The notes beneath the pieces were generated by a model. The model was not told the DNA's origin and made no database searches. It saw nothing but the letters and a program-made list of their open reading frames with translations. A stretch of DNA of 64,000 nucleotides from Pseudonocardia nematodicida (GTDB taxonomy: Bacteria; Actinomycetota; Actinomycetes; Mycobacteriales; Pseudonocardiaceae), in assembly GCF_040105385.1 (NCBI RefSeq), contig NZ_JBEDNQ010000001.1, forward strand, positions 248,001 through 312,000. The letters run 5' to 3'. A program made the position numbers and the translations under genes. This document shows positions 41,750-52,411 of the stretch, piece by piece; the stretch's first letter is position 1; each line of letters begins with the position of its first letter.

Positions 41750-43006
41750 GTGCATCGGACCGATCGTGCGGCCGGGTTCCTGATCTGCTGCTGGGTGGCG
41801 CTGCTGCCCGTGCAGTTCGAGGTCGGGACGCTGGGCCTCCCGTTCCGCCTCGCGCCGTCCGACCTCGCGCTGGCCGGTTACCTGCTGGTGCGGCTGCCGC
41901 GGCTGCGGCACGTCCCGCGGGCGTGGAGCTCCTGGCTGCTGGCGCTGCCGCCGGTGATGGGCCTCGGGATGCTGGTCGTGTACGCGCGGACCGGTGCGCT
42001 CGGGCAGTACGCCTACCTACAGAAGGGGTTCGGTCTGCTGCTGCTCCTGGCGGCGTTCTGCTGCCTAGTCGACCACGTGGACAGCTGGGACCGGCTGCGC
42101 CGGTTGCTGCGGGTGTTCGTGGTCTCCGTGGTGGTCAACGCCCTCGTCGCCGTCGTCGCGTTCGTGCCGGCGGCGGTCGGCGGCCCGGTCCTCCCGCTGC
42201 TCAACGAGCCCTACCCGGGTGTCCGGCTGACCGGGCTGCTGATCGACCCCAACGCGTTCGGCGGGCTGGTGTCGGTCGCGTTGCTGGTCGTGCTGGTGAC
42301 GGCCCGCCCGGTACCACTGCTGGGCGGGGTGTGGCGGTGGGCCGCCGGGCCGGTCCTCGCGATCGCGCTGCTGCTGACGTTCTCGCGGTCGGCCTGGATC
42401 GGGTTCGCCTGCGGGGTCTTGGTGCTCGGCCTCTGCCGCCCGCTCGCCGCGGCCGTGCCGCTGCGCCGGCTCGCGGTGGGCGGCTTCGCGGCCGTGCCGC
42501 TGCTCGCCGTGGCGCTGTTCGCCGTCGTCCCCGACGCGGTCCGGATGATCCAGCGCCCGGACCAGGTGCAGTCGCGGGTGGACATCATCGGCGACGCGAT
42601 GGCCGAGTTCGTGACCAGCCCGGTGGTCGGGATCGGGATCGGCGGGTACGAGGCCCGGCACGGCCTGATCGTGCACAACACGGTGCTCTGGTTCCTCACC
42701 GAGCTGGGCCTGGTCGGTCTGCTGGTGCTGCTTGGTCTGTTGTGGAGCGTCGGGTCCCGGTTGCTCGCGGCGCACCGGCTCGCCCCGACCGCGGAGCGCA
42801 CGCTCGTGCTCGGGCTGCTCGCCGGGCACGCCTCGATGGTCGGGCTGTCGATGGGGATCGAGGCGTTCTACCAGCGGCACTGGTGGCTGGTCATGGCGCT
42901 CGGTGCGGCCGCATGGGTGCTGTGCACGGCGCCGCCGCGGGCGGCCGGCGCCGACCCGCAGCCGGCCGGCGCCGACCCGTGGCTCGTCCGTGGCCCCGCC
43001 GGATGA
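41750..43006 (+). CDS. O-antigen ligase/Wzy-like polymerase
   Basis: A 418-residue protein with about ten to twelve predicted membrane helices and one large periplasmic loop bearing QRPDQVQSRVDIIGDAMAEF and GIGIGGYEARHGLIVHNTVL, the usual pattern of the WaaL/Wzy family (a His/Asn-containing VHNTVL segment before a helix). It either polymerises undecaprenyl-linked repeat units or ligates glycan to an acceptor; the two cannot be told apart by sequence alone. The GTG at 41750 is preceded by a purine-rich AGCGAGG. Its stop overlaps the flippase start (ATGA) at 43003. Confidence 0.85.
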   Translation: MHRTDRAAGFLICCWVALLPVQFEVGTLGLPFRLAPSDLALAGYLLVRLPRLRHVPRAWSSWLLALPPVMGLGMLVVYARTGALGQYAYLQKGFGLLLLLAAFCCLVDHVDSWDRLRRLLRVFVVSVVVNALVAVVAFVPAAVGGPVLPLLNEPYPGVRLTGLLIDPNAFGGLVSVALLVVLVTARPVPLLGGVWRWAAGPVLAIALLLTFSRSAWIGFACGVLVLGLCRPLAAAVPLRRLAVGGFAAVPLLAVALFAVVPDAVRMIQRPDQVQSRVDIIGDAMAEFVTSPVVGIGIGGYEARHGLIVHNTVLWFLTELGLVGLLVLLGLLWSVGSRLLAAHRLAPTAERTLVLGLLAGHASMVGLSMGIEAFYQRHWWLVMALGAAAWVLCTAPPRAAGADPQPAGADPWLVRGPAG

Positions 43007-45531
43007 CGGAGACGCCCGCCCGTCCGGGGCTGCGCCGGGCCCACTGGGGCGTGATCTCGCAGGGCCTGAACACCGGGACCAGCTTCGTGCTGTCGTTCCT
43101 CGTCGCCCGCTCCCAGGAACCGGCCGAGTTCGGTCAGTTCGCGCTGGTGCTCGTGGTGCTCGCCGTCGCGCTCGGGCTGGTGCACGAGAGCGGCAGCACC
43201 GTCCTCACCATCGCGCACGCCGCCGACCGGGACGCGCTGCCCCGCGCCGCCCGGCGCAGCACCGGGTACGCCGGGTCGCTCGGCGCCGTCGTCGGGGCAG
43301 CCTGCCTGGTGGCGGGTGCCCTGGTGCAGGGGCCGATCGGTCCGGTCCTGCTCGTCGTCGGGATCGGCATGCCGGCGGTCCTGCTGCAGGACGCCGTCCG
43401 TGGCTACTTCATCGCGGCCGGCCGGCCCGCCCGTGCGGCGGCCGACGACGCCGTCCGGATGGGCACGCAGGTCCTGCTGACCGCCGTCGTGCTCGCCACG
43501 GTGCCGGACCCACCGATGTGGTCGTTCGTGGCGGCCTGGGCGATCGGCGCGGCCGTCGCGTCGGCGGTCGGGCTGTGGTGGGCCGGGCTGGTCCCGGAGC
43601 GGGCCCTGCCGCACCGCTGGCTCGCCGACCACCGCACCCTGGCCCTGCCGTTGCTGGCGATGTTCGCGCTGACCTCGTTCCCGAGCCAGGCCGTGATCGT
43701 CCTGATGCCCCTGGTGTCCGATCTGGACCAGACCGGGGCGCTGCGGGCCGCATACCTGCTGTTCGGCCCGATGGGAATGCTGTTCGGCGCCGTCTACGCG
43801 CTGGCGCTGGTGGACGGTGTGCGGGCCGGGGGCCCGGCCGAGGTCGTCCGGATCGGGCGACGGGTCTCGGTGCTGCTGGCCGCGGTGGCGGTGGCCTGGG
43901 GCCTGATCGTGGTGTTCCTGCCCGCGGCGGTCGGCCGGCAGCTGATCGGCCCCAGCTGGGACCTCACCGGGACCACACGGCTGGTGCTCGGCCTGAGCCT
44001 CGTCGCCGAGGGGGTCATCTTCGGTGCGACGACCGTCATGGGCGCGCTACGCCGGCCCCGTCTCATGGTGTGGGCCCGGCTGCTGTCGGCGCCGGTCATG
44101 CTCCTCGCCGCGCTCGGGCTCGCGTCCGGGCTCGGCGCGACCGGCGCGGCGATCGGGCTGACCATCGGCTACACGACGTGCGCACTGCTCGCCTGGGCCC
44201 GGGTCCCGGGCGCCGCGCGGCAGGCCGCCGCGGATCCCGCCAACACCGGCCGGCCGGAACGGGTCGGTTCCGGCACACCCGCCCCCGGAGGAGGCCCCGT
44301 CATGAACCCCGTTCCCGCGTCCCGGCTGGCCGTGGCCGTGACCAGCCCGGTCACGGCCGCGGCCTTCCTCCCCGGCCTGGTCGGGCACATGGTGGAGGCG
44401 GGCTGGGAGGTCACCGTGATCTGCGCGCCCGGCACCGACCTCGAGGTGCTCGAGGCCGCGGGAGCCGCGGTCCGCACGGTCGCGATGTCCCGCGAGCCGG
44501 ACCCGCGCGCCGACCTGCGGTCGCTGCGCGAGCTCTCCCGGGTGCTGGCCGAGGTCCGGCCCGACGTGCTGCTCAGCGCCACACCCAAGGCCGGCCTGCT
44601 GGCCACCCTCGCCGCCCGCCGGCGGCGGGTACCGGTCGTCGTCCATCTCATGTGGGGGCTGCGCAGCGAGACCCTGACCGGCCTCCGCCGCGGCTACGTG
44701 CGCGCGCTGGAGACGGTGACCGGCCGGCTGTCGCGGCGGGTACTGGCCAACAGCCACAGCCTCGGGCACGTGCTGGTCGGCGCCGGGATCGTGTCCGCGG
44801 GCCGGCTCGACGTCCTCGGTGCGGGCAGTTCGCACGGCGTCGACGTCGACCGGTTCGTCCCCGCGGACCGCGAGTCGGACCCGGGGGTGCTCGCCGCGGC
44901 GCGGGCACTGCGGTCCGAACTGGACCGGCTCGGCGACGGTCCGGTGGTCGGGTTCATCGGCCGGCTCACCCCGGACAAGGGCGTGCACGAGCTGGTCGAG
45001 GCGGTGCGCCTGCTGCACCGGCGCGGCACCCCGTGCCGGCTCGTGCTCGCCGGCCCGGTCGAGGACGGCCGCACGGGCGCGCTGCTCGACGCCGCGGTGA
45101 CCGAGGGGCTGCCGATCCTGCTCGCCGGCGGCGTGGCCGATCCGCGGCCGGTCTACCGGGTGACCGACGTGCACTGCCTCCCGACATGGCGGGAGGGCTT
45201 CCCGAACGTCTGCCTGGAGGCGGCCGCCTGCGGGCTGCCGACGGTGACCACCGACGCGACCGGCGCGGTGGACTCGGTGCTGGACGGGCGGACCGGCGCG
45301 ATGGTCCCGGTCCGCGACCCCGAGGCGCTGGCCGGGGCGATCGCCGGGCTGCTCGCCGACCCCGCCCGGCGTTCTCGGCTCGGCACGGCCGCCCGGGAGC
45401 GGGTCGAGCGCGAGTACGCGGCTCCGGTCGTGCACCGGGCCCATCACGAGTACCTCGTCGCGCTGCACCGGCGTGCCGGAGGCCGGTGGGCGCCCGCCGG
45501 TCGGGCCCCGGTGGGGACGCCGGACGCGTGA
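43003..45531 (+). CDS. Fused polysaccharide flippase (Wzx-like) and GT4 glycosyltransferase
   Basis: An 842-residue single open frame. Residues 1 to about 415 form a Wzx/MATE-like flippase with 12-14 helices (GVISQGLNTGTSFVLSFLVA at the start, VLLQDAVRGYFIAAGRPARA midway). A Gly/Pro-rich linker (GRPERVGSGTPAPGGG) leads at codon 434 to a complete GT4 enzyme of the CapM/PglA type: VRTVAMSREPDP, LLSATPKAGLLATLAARRRR, VLGAGSSHGVDVDRFVP, GFIGRLTPDKGVHELVEAVR and EGFPNVCLEAAACGLPTVTT. There is no stop between them. An ATG at 44302, opened by GGAGGAGG seven bases upstream, could also yield the GT4 half alone. The ATG at 43003 overlaps the ligase stop. Confidence 0.8.
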   Translation: MTETPARPGLRRAHWGVISQGLNTGTSFVLSFLVARSQEPAEFGQFALVLVVLAVALGLVHESGSTVLTIAHAADRDALPRAARRSTGYAGSLGAVVGAACLVAGALVQGPIGPVLLVVGIGMPAVLLQDAVRGYFIAAGRPARAAADDAVRMGTQVLLTAVVLATVPDPPMWSFVAAWAIGAAVASAVGLWWAGLVPERALPHRWLADHRTLALPLLAMFALTSFPSQAVIVLMPLVSDLDQTGALRAAYLLFGPMGMLFGAVYALALVDGVRAGGPAEVVRIGRRVSVLLAAVAVAWGLIVVFLPAAVGRQLIGPSWDLTGTTRLVLGLSLVAEGVIFGATTVMGALRRPRLMVWARLLSAPVMLLAALGLASGLGATGAAIGLTIGYTTCALLAWARVPGAARQAAADPANTGRPERVGSGTPAPGGGPVMNPVPASRLAVAVTSPVTAAAFLPGLVGHMVEAGWEVTVICAPGTDLEVLEAAGAAVRTVAMSREPDPRADLRSLRELSRVLAEVRPDVLLSATPKAGLLATLAARRRRVPVVVHLMWGLRSETLTGLRRGYVRALETVTGRLSRRVLANSHSLGHVLVGAGIVSAGRLDVLGAGSSHGVDVDRFVPADRESDPGVLAAARALRSELDRLGDGPVVGFIGRLTPDKGVHELVEAVRLLHRRGTPCRLVLAGPVEDGRTGALLDAAVTEGLPILLAGGVADPRPVYRVTDVHCLPTWREGFPNVCLEAAACGLPTVTTDATGAVDSVLDGRTGAMVPVRDPEALAGAIAGLLADPARRSRLGTAARERVEREYAAPVVHRAHHEYLVALHRRAGGRWAPAGRAPVGTPDA
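44287..44294 (+). promoter_or_regulatory. Internal Shine-Dalgarno site inside the flippase-GT fusion
   Basis: GGAGGAGG lies seven bases before the in-frame ATG at 44302, which starts MNPVPASRLAVAVTS, a normal GT4 N-terminus. It is the strongest such site in this part of the island and suggests independent initiation of the glycosyltransferase half. Confidence 0.6.
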
Positions 45532-45566
45532 GTGCCGGCCGGGGGCCGCGGGGCCCCGGCCGGCAC
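45532..45566. terminator. Bidirectional GC-rich hairpin between convergent operons
   Basis: GTGCCGGCCGGGG (45532-45544) and CCCCGGCCGGCAC (45554-45566) are perfect inverted 13-mers with a 9-base loop. The hairpin begins at the first base after the flippase-GT stop and lies 18 bases from the stop of the converging carrier-protein gene. No T-run is needed in many actinomycetes. Confidence 0.7.
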
Positions 45567-45583
45567 GGTCCGGGGAACGCCGG

Positions 45584-45864
45584 TCAGGCCTCCGCGGCCG
45601 GGACAGCCTCGGCGACGCCGGAACGCTGCACGAACCCGGCCATCCCGGCGATGGTCCGGAAGGCGGCAGGGTCGAACTCGTCGAGCGGGAGCTCGCCGCC
45701 GAACTCGTCCTCCAGGCCACCGAGGACCGTGACCAGTCCCAGCGAGTCCAGCAGGCCGCACTCCACCAGGTCGGCGTCGACGGAGACGACGCTGACCGCC
45801 AGCGTGTCCTCCACGATCCGCCGGACCCGGTTCAGGGTGCTCGTCGGGACAGCGCTCGTCGTCG

Positions 45865-45868
<4 letters not shown>
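45584..45868 (-). CDS. Acyl/peptidyl carrier protein
   Basis: A 94-residue carrier protein with a four-helix layout and the phosphopantetheine attachment motif CGLLDSLGLVTVL, in which Ser42 is the modified residue. The acidic helix 2 surroundings (VECGLLDSLG) are typical of stand-alone carriers used by DltA-like adenylating enzymes. It would hold the aminoacyl group made by the adenylation protein immediately upstream, whose stop overlaps its start (ATGA at 45868-45865). It is the final gene of the long operon that begins at 54282. Confidence 0.88.
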
Positions 45869-47513
<1,645 letters not shown>

Positions 47514-47517
<4 letters not shown>

Positions 47518-48509
47518 GGGGTCAGGGACTCCCGGGCGAGGTCGGCGACGGTGCCGATGTGCTTCAGCTCGGCGGGGGACTCGGGGATGTCCAGCACGAC
47601 GGTGCGGGCCCCCTGCTCGAGATAGCGCGCGAGGACCGCGGCCACCTCGTCGTAGTCGCCCACCAGGTACGGGCAGAACGTCTTGTAGTGCTGGAACGGG
47701 CCGAGCCAGTACGGGTCGGCCGGTCCGCCGCCGGCGTCGCGGCCGGACAGCTGCCGGTGCCAGTGCGAGTCGGACACCGACATCGCGACCCGGTGGGTGA
47801 TCCGCCCGGCCCGGTCCGCCGGGAAGCGCGCGTGCGCGGCCTCCCAGGCGTCGGCGGACCGGGGGCGGGCGATGATCCCGATCCGGATGCCGAACCGGTC
47901 GACCCCGTCCGGGCGGGTGCCGGTCTCGCCGGGCGGCTCCGGGTAGCGCACCGGGGTCGCGCCGACCTCCAGCGCCGCCGCCAACCCGGCCGGGGAGGAG
48001 CCGGACATCAGCAGCTCCGGCAGCAGCTCGGGCGGCAGCGGCGGGTCGAGACGCAGCCGGTCCACCGTGTAGTGCTCCCCGGCCCGGGTGACGGTCGCGC
48101 CGCGGAGCAGGTCCATCACGATGTGGGTGTACTCGGTGGTCCGCTCGTAGCGGCGGTCGTGCTCGGTCGCGTCGCCGAGCGCGAGCAGGTCGTTCCGGAA
48201 CCCGCCGGCGAGCATGTTGAGGTGCACCGCGCGGCCGTGCAGGTAGGCCAGCGAGCTGACCTGGGTGGCCACCGTGTACGGGTGCATGTAGACGGGCTGG
48301 ACGGCGACCAGCGGCGCGAGCGAGGTCGTCGCCTCGATCACCGTCTGGGCGACCGGCCACGGATCGACCAGGCCGTTGTCGGTGTAGACGAGCATGCCGG
48401 TGCAACCGGCCTCCTCGCTCCACCGCGCCACGTCGGTGACGGCGGCCCGGTACCGCCCGGCCGGCACGTCCTTCGACTGCGGGCACGTCGAGTACAGCTG
48501 GATGGTCAT
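47514..48509 (-). CDS. LLM-class flavin-dependent oxidoreductase
   Basis: A 331-residue luciferase-like TIM-barrel enzyme (FMN-dependent). It shows the initial strand and loop MTIQLYSTCPQ, the motif EEAGCTGMLVYTDNGLVDPW, then HLNMLAGGFRNDLLALGDAT, EYTHIVMDLLRG and LPELLMSGSSPAGLAAALEV, the usual bacterial LLM/alkanesulfonate-type spacing. It probably performs an oxygen-dependent oxidation such as N- or C-hydroxylation on the amino acid or sugar of this pathway. The ATG at 48509 overlaps the formyltransferase stop and its stop overlaps the adenylation start, so it is coupled to both. Confidence 0.83.
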
Positions 48510-49507
48510 GCTCCGGCTCCGGTCGTCGGTGGTGCGGTGGTCGGGATCGCGCCGGCCGGGAGGGCCGCGCCGGCGGGGACGACGAGCCGCTCGCCCGCAC
48601 GGAGCGCGGTCGCCGGGGTGGTGCGCAGGCCGTCGACCCGCAGCCGCCGGACAAGCACCCACTCGTCGGCGGCGGCGACCGGGACGCCGAGGGCGCCGGC
48701 GGTGCCGACCGTGCCGGGTGGCGCGTCCGCGGGGATACCGGTCGTGGCCGCGCGGAGCACGGTCACCGGGCGGCCTCCGGCCGTCGCCGAGGTCGCCGCC
48801 CCCCAGGGCGAGGTCCACGGGTGGTAGTCACACGCCCGCACGAGCGCCACGACGTCCCGGGCGGGCCCGTCCCAGCGCACGACGTTCTCGCCCGGGCGAC
48901 GACGCCCGCGATAGCGGCGGCGGCCGGGGTCCTGCGCGATCGCGGGCACCGGGCGGCCCGCCTGCAACGTCGCGACCAGGTCCGCGACCAGCGGCAGGCC
49001 GAGCCGCACGCAGCGGGCGGCGAGCGTCGCTCCGGTCTCGTCCTCGGTGATCAGGAGGTCGGCGGTGTACGCGATCGGTCCGGTGTCGATGCCGGCGGCC
49101 ATCCGATGCAGCGTCACCGCGTGCCGGTCCCGCCCGTCCAGGAGCGCCCAGCTGGGGGCGTCGAGCCCGGCGTACTCCGGCAGCGGCCCGGGATGCAGGT
49201 TGTAGGCGCCGAGGCGCGGCGCGTCGAGCACCTCCGGCGCGACGATGTGCAGCGAGTGCACGTTGAGGAGGAGGTCGACCCGGTCCCGGCGCAGGCGTTC
49301 CGCGAGTGCCGGGGTCCGGACGTCGGCACCGGGCAGGACGGCGATCCCCGCGCTGCGGGCGGCCTCGTCGAGTCCCCGGCCGTGTGGTTCGGGATCGGAC
49401 AGGACGGCCCGGACGTCGCAGCCGGCCTCGGTCAGCAACCGGAGTGTGTGCACCCCCGCGGTCTCCTGGCCGGCCAGCACGACGCGGAGCGGTTCCCCGG
49501 GCCTCAA
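48506..49507 (-). CDS. Formyltransferase (methionyl-tRNA formyltransferase-like fold)
   Basis: A 333-residue hydrolase/formyltransferase-fold protein. The catalytic triad of formyl-THF formyltransferases is complete: Asn103, His105 and Asp141, in YNLHPGPLPEYAG and AAGIDTGPIAY. The C-terminal 120 residues are a beta-rich domain like that of Fmt. In this operon it is far more likely to formylate an amino sugar or a carrier-bound aminoacyl group than initiator tRNA. The start is a TTG at 49507, overlapping the GNAT stop as TTGA, which is unusual even in actinomycetes. Neighbours are the GNAT upstream and the LLM enzyme downstream. Confidence 0.85.
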   Translation of the reverse strand: MRPGEPLRVVLAGQETAGVHTLRLLTEAGCDVRAVLSDPEPHGRGLDEAARSAGIAVLPGADVRTPALAERLRRDRVDLLLNVHSLHIVAPEVLDAPRLGAYNLHPGPLPEYAGLDAPSWALLDGRDRHAVTLHRMAAGIDTGPIAYTADLLITEDETGATLAARCVRLGLPLVADLVATLQAGRPVPAIAQDPGRRRYRGRRRPGENVVRWDGPARDVVALVRACDYHPWTSPWGAATSATAGGRPVTVLRAATTGIPADAPPGTVGTAGALGVPVAAADEWVLVRRLRVDGLRTTPATALRAGERLVVPAGAALPAGAIPTTAPPTTGAGA

Positions 49508-50469
49508 CAGAACTCACCCTCGAACCGGGTCAGGAACGCGTCGCCGGCGCGGAAGGCCGCGCGGATCCGCGGATCGGGGGAGTGCACGACCGTCCACGGC
49601 CCGGCAGAGAGCGTGCCGCCGTGCGCGGCCAGGTGCGGGAGCAGCCCGTCCTGCAGCCGGCCGTGGATCGGGAGGTCGCTGCCCCCGGCGTGCGCCCGCA
49701 GCGCCTCGAGCACCGGTCCCGGGTCGCGGTCCCACACCAGTTGCAGGACGCCGTGGTACCCGGGCCGGTCGGCGGGCCGCCGGTAGTAGACGTACCAGCC
49801 CGCGGGGCGCCCGTCCCGGGTGTAGACGGCGTGCGCGTGCAGCGTCCCCCGGTACCCGGCCCCGGTGAGGTGGTCGAGCAGCCAGGTCAGGGACTTCTCG
49901 TCGTAGTGCGGGCGGAGCCGGTACCGCGCGGCCGCACCGAGGAGGAGGTCGAGGAGCACGCCGGGGTCGAGCTCGGTCACCGGGCCGGTGCCGGCCGTGG
50001 CCGAGCCGGGGACGCTCCACGAGATGCTGCCGGTGGTGAGCACGTCGGCCTGCCGGCTCGCTTGCCAGACCCGGCGGGCCGCGTCGTTGGCGTTCTCGAC
50101 CAGCGAGAGGTCTTGTGGGCCGCGGAGGAACCGGCGGTGAAGCGCCGCGGCGGCGAGCGGGCCGTGCGGGTGGTCGGGGTCGACCATGAAGCGCACCGAC
50201 ACCGCCGCCCGCAGCGGCCGGTCGTCCAGCACCATCGGCCGCGGGATCACCCCGACGAAGCCGACGACCGCGCCGTCGGCGTCCTCGAAGACCGAGGAGG
50301 TGAGGTCGTCGGCCACCCAGGGGTGGTCGAACAGGGTCGCGCCGTAGAACGCGGTCAGGTAGGCGGCGAAGTCGGGCTCCGGCTCGTGCCCGGCCAGCAG
50401 GGTGCGCCGGTGCAGGCCGATCACCGCGTCGGCGTCGGCGACGCGGTACTCGCGGACACGCCCGTTCAC
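49504..50469 (-). CDS. GNAT family N-acyltransferase
   Basis: A 321-residue protein with an N-terminal GNAT domain (YRVADADAVIGLHRRTLLAG, then SVRFMVDPDHPHGPLAAAAL, with the acetyl-CoA P-loop-like region) and a second, probably regulatory or acceptor domain (TWLLDHLTGAGYRGTLHAHA, then PAGWYVYYRRP). It is a candidate to acylate the 4-amino sugar made by the PglF/PglE-like pair, or to transfer the carrier-bound acyl group onto it. It replaces the hexapeptide-repeat acetyltransferase (PglD) usual in bacillosamine pathways. The GTG at 50469 overlaps the sugar transferase stop as GTGA. Confidence 0.75.
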   Translation of the reverse strand: MNGRVREYRVADADAVIGLHRRTLLAGHEPEPDFAAYLTAFYGATLFDHPWVADDLTSSVFEDADGAVVGFVGVIPRPMVLDDRPLRAAVSVRFMVDPDHPHGPLAAAALHRRFLRGPQDLSLVENANDAARRVWQASRQADVLTTGSISWSVPGSATAGTGPVTELDPGVLLDLLLGAAARYRLRPHYDEKSLTWLLDHLTGAGYRGTLHAHAVYTRDGRPAGWYVYYRRPADRPGYHGVLQLVWDRDPGPVLEALRAHAGGSDLPIHGRLQDGLLPHLAAHGGTLSAGPWTVVHSPDPRIRAAFRAGDAFLTRFEGEFC

Positions 50470-51182
50470 CGGCTCGGCTCCGGGGCCTCGGCAGCGTTGC
50501 GGCTCGGCTCGGGGATCCGGGTCGGCTCGGGGGTCCGGGTCGGCTCCGGGATGCGCATCCGCGGCAGGGGCTCCGTCGCCGGCAGGGGGACGTCCGTCGC
50601 GGGAGTGGCGGGTCCCGGGAACCCGGGGTTGACCCCGCCGGCCGCGGTCACGCCCTGCGGCCGGATCAGCCGCAGCAGGGTCCGCCCGACGATGAGCAGG
50701 TCCATCCGCAGGGACCGGTGCTCGATGTAGAAGATGTCCAGCTCGATCCGGGCCGGCCAGCTGATCGCGTTGCGGCCGTTGACCTGGGCCCACCCGGTCA
50801 GCCCGGGACGCACGGTGAGCCGGCGGCGCTCGTGCGCGGAGTAGCGGGCGACCTGGTCGGGCAGCGTGGGCCGGGGCCCGATCAGCGACATCTCGCCGCG
50901 CACGACGTTCCACAGCTGCGGGAGCTCGTCGAGGCTGGTGGCCCGCAGGAACCGCCCGACCCGCGGGGTGCGCGCCGCGTCCGGCTCGCCGGGGGACCGC
51001 TCCACACGCATGGTCCGGAACTTCACCAGCGTGAACTCCTCGCCCCCGAGTCCCGAGCGTACCTGCCGGAACAGCACCGGGCGGCCGAGCAGGAGCCGCA
51101 CCAGCACCCCGGTCACGATCATCAGGGGCAGCGCGAGCACACCGGCGAGCACGGCGACCGTGAGATCGACCGCGCGCCTCAT
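50466..51182 (-). CDS. PglC-like polyprenyl-phosphate sugar-1-phosphate transferase
   Basis: A 238-residue monotopic phosphoglycosyl transferase. It has one N-terminal re-entrant or membrane helix (LTVAVLAGVLALPLMIVTGV), FRQVRSGLGGEEFTLVKFRT, DELPQLWNVVRGEMSLIGPR, LTVRPGLTGWAQVNGRNAIS and a proline-rich tail with near-tandem PEPTR/PEPSR repeats (about 205-230). PglC enzymes put a di-N-acetylbacillosamine-type sugar on undecaprenyl phosphate; GWAQVNGRN is closer to PglC than the GLWQVSGR of the other transferases in the window. The ATG at 51182 overlaps the aminotransferase stop as ATGA. It likely initiates the glycan whose first sugar the neighbouring enzymes make. Confidence 0.9.
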   Translation of the reverse strand: MRRAVDLTVAVLAGVLALPLMIVTGVLVRLLLGRPVLFRQVRSGLGGEEFTLVKFRTMRVERSPGEPDAARTPRVGRFLRATSLDELPQLWNVVRGEMSLIGPRPTLPDQVARYSAHERRRLTVRPGLTGWAQVNGRNAISWPARIELDIFYIEHRSLRMDLLIVGRTLLRLIRPQGVTAAGGVNPGFPGPATPATDVPLPATEPLPRMRIPEPTRTPEPTRIPEPSRNAAEAPEPSR

Positions 51183-52411
51183 GCCCGCACCTGCGCCAGC
51201 ACCCGTCGCGCGGCCCCGGCGACGTCGGCCATGTCGTCGTCGCCGAGCGTGGGGTGCACCGGCAGGACCAGCGACGTCCGGCCGAGCCGTGCGCCCACCG
51301 GCAGCGGCCGTGCGGGCCGCCCGGTGGTCTCGAACGCACGCTCCCGGTAGATCTCGGTGCAGCCGCCGTGCGCACACCAGACGCCCTCGGCGTTGATCGC
51401 GGCGACGATCCGGTCGCGATCCCAGCCCGGTCGCAGGTGCTCCGGCCGGACGTGCGCGTAGAAGCGGTAGTAGGAGTGGTGCACGCCGTCGGGGACCGGT
51501 GCGAGGGTCACGGCGGGCTCGCCGGCGAGCGCCTCGCGGAGGATCGCGGCGTTGCGCCGGCGGCGTTCCACCCAGCCGGTTAGCCGGCCGATCTGGATCC
51601 GGCCCAGCGCGGCCTGCATCTCGGTCATCCGGGCGTTGGTGCCGAAGCTGTCGTGCAGGTAGCGGAAGCCGGGCACCGGAGCCGGCTCGTGGGCACGCAC
51701 GAAGGATTTGCCGTGGTCCTTGAGCTCCCAGCAGCGGCGGGCGATCTCCGGGTCGGACGTGGTGATCGCGCCGCCCTCGCCGCCGGTCGTCATGATCTTG
51801 TCCTGGCAGAACGACCAGGCCGCCACCACGCCGCGCCCGCCGACCGGGACGCCGTCGCGCCGGGCCCCGTGGGCCTGCGCGCAGTCCTCGACCAGCGCCA
51901 CCCCGTGCCGGCGCGCCAGCGCGGCCAGGCCCGCGGCGTCGGCCGGGTAGCCGCCGACGTGGACCACCACGACGGCGGCCGTACGCGAGCCCAGCAGCGG
52001 CTCGACGGTCTCGACCGACAACCCCTGGGTGATCTCGTCGACGTCGGCGACGACCGGTCGCGCGCCGCACGAGGCGACCGCGGCGGCGGTGGCGACGAAC
52101 GTCGCGGTCGGCACCACGACCTCGTCGCCGGGGCGCACCCCGGCGGCCTTCAGCGCGATCTCCAGCGCGACCGTGCCGTTGGCGACCGCGACCGCGTGCC
52201 CGGCCTCCGCCCACGCGGCGAACTCGGACTCGAACGCCCGGCCGTGGGTGCCGGTCCAGTAGTTGACCCGCCCGGAGGCCAGGACCTGCGCGACGGCGTC
52301 GATCTGGTCGGGGTCGAACGCGGGCCAGGACGGCAGCGGGGTGCGGCGGACCGGGGGAGCGCCCGCGATCGCGAGGTCCGATGCCGCGACGCGTTCCGGG
52401 ACCGCGGTCAC
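51179..52411 (-). CDS. DegT/DnrJ/EryC1/StrS sugar aminotransferase (PglE-like)
   Basis: A 410-residue PLP-dependent aminotransferase with the PLP Lys in SFCQDKIMTTGGEGG (Lys205), the acidic pair ALVEDCAQAHG (175-176) and the C-terminal loop of the family. It would aminate the 4-keto-6-deoxy nucleotide sugar made by the dehydratase just upstream. The GTG at 52411 overlaps the dehydratase's stop. It pairs with the PglC-like transferase immediately downstream, giving the PglF-PglE-PglC order of bacillosamine operons. Confidence 0.92.
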   Translation of the reverse strand: MTAVPERVAASDLAIAGAPPVRRTPLPSWPAFDPDQIDAVAQVLASGRVNYWTGTHGRAFESEFAAWAEAGHAVAVANGTVALEIALKAAGVRPGDEVVVPTATFVATAAAVASCGARPVVADVDEITQGLSVETVEPLLGSRTAAVVVVHVGGYPADAAGLAALARRHGVALVEDCAQAHGARRDGVPVGGRGVVAAWSFCQDKIMTTGGEGGAITTSDPEIARRCWELKDHGKSFVRAHEPAPVPGFRYLHDSFGTNARMTEMQAALGRIQIGRLTGWVERRRRNAAILREALAGEPAVTLAPVPDGVHHSYYRFYAHVRPEHLRPGWDRDRIVAAINAEGVWCAHGGCTEIYRERAFETTGRPARPLPVGARLGRTSLVLPVHPTLGDDDMADVAGAARRVLAQVRA

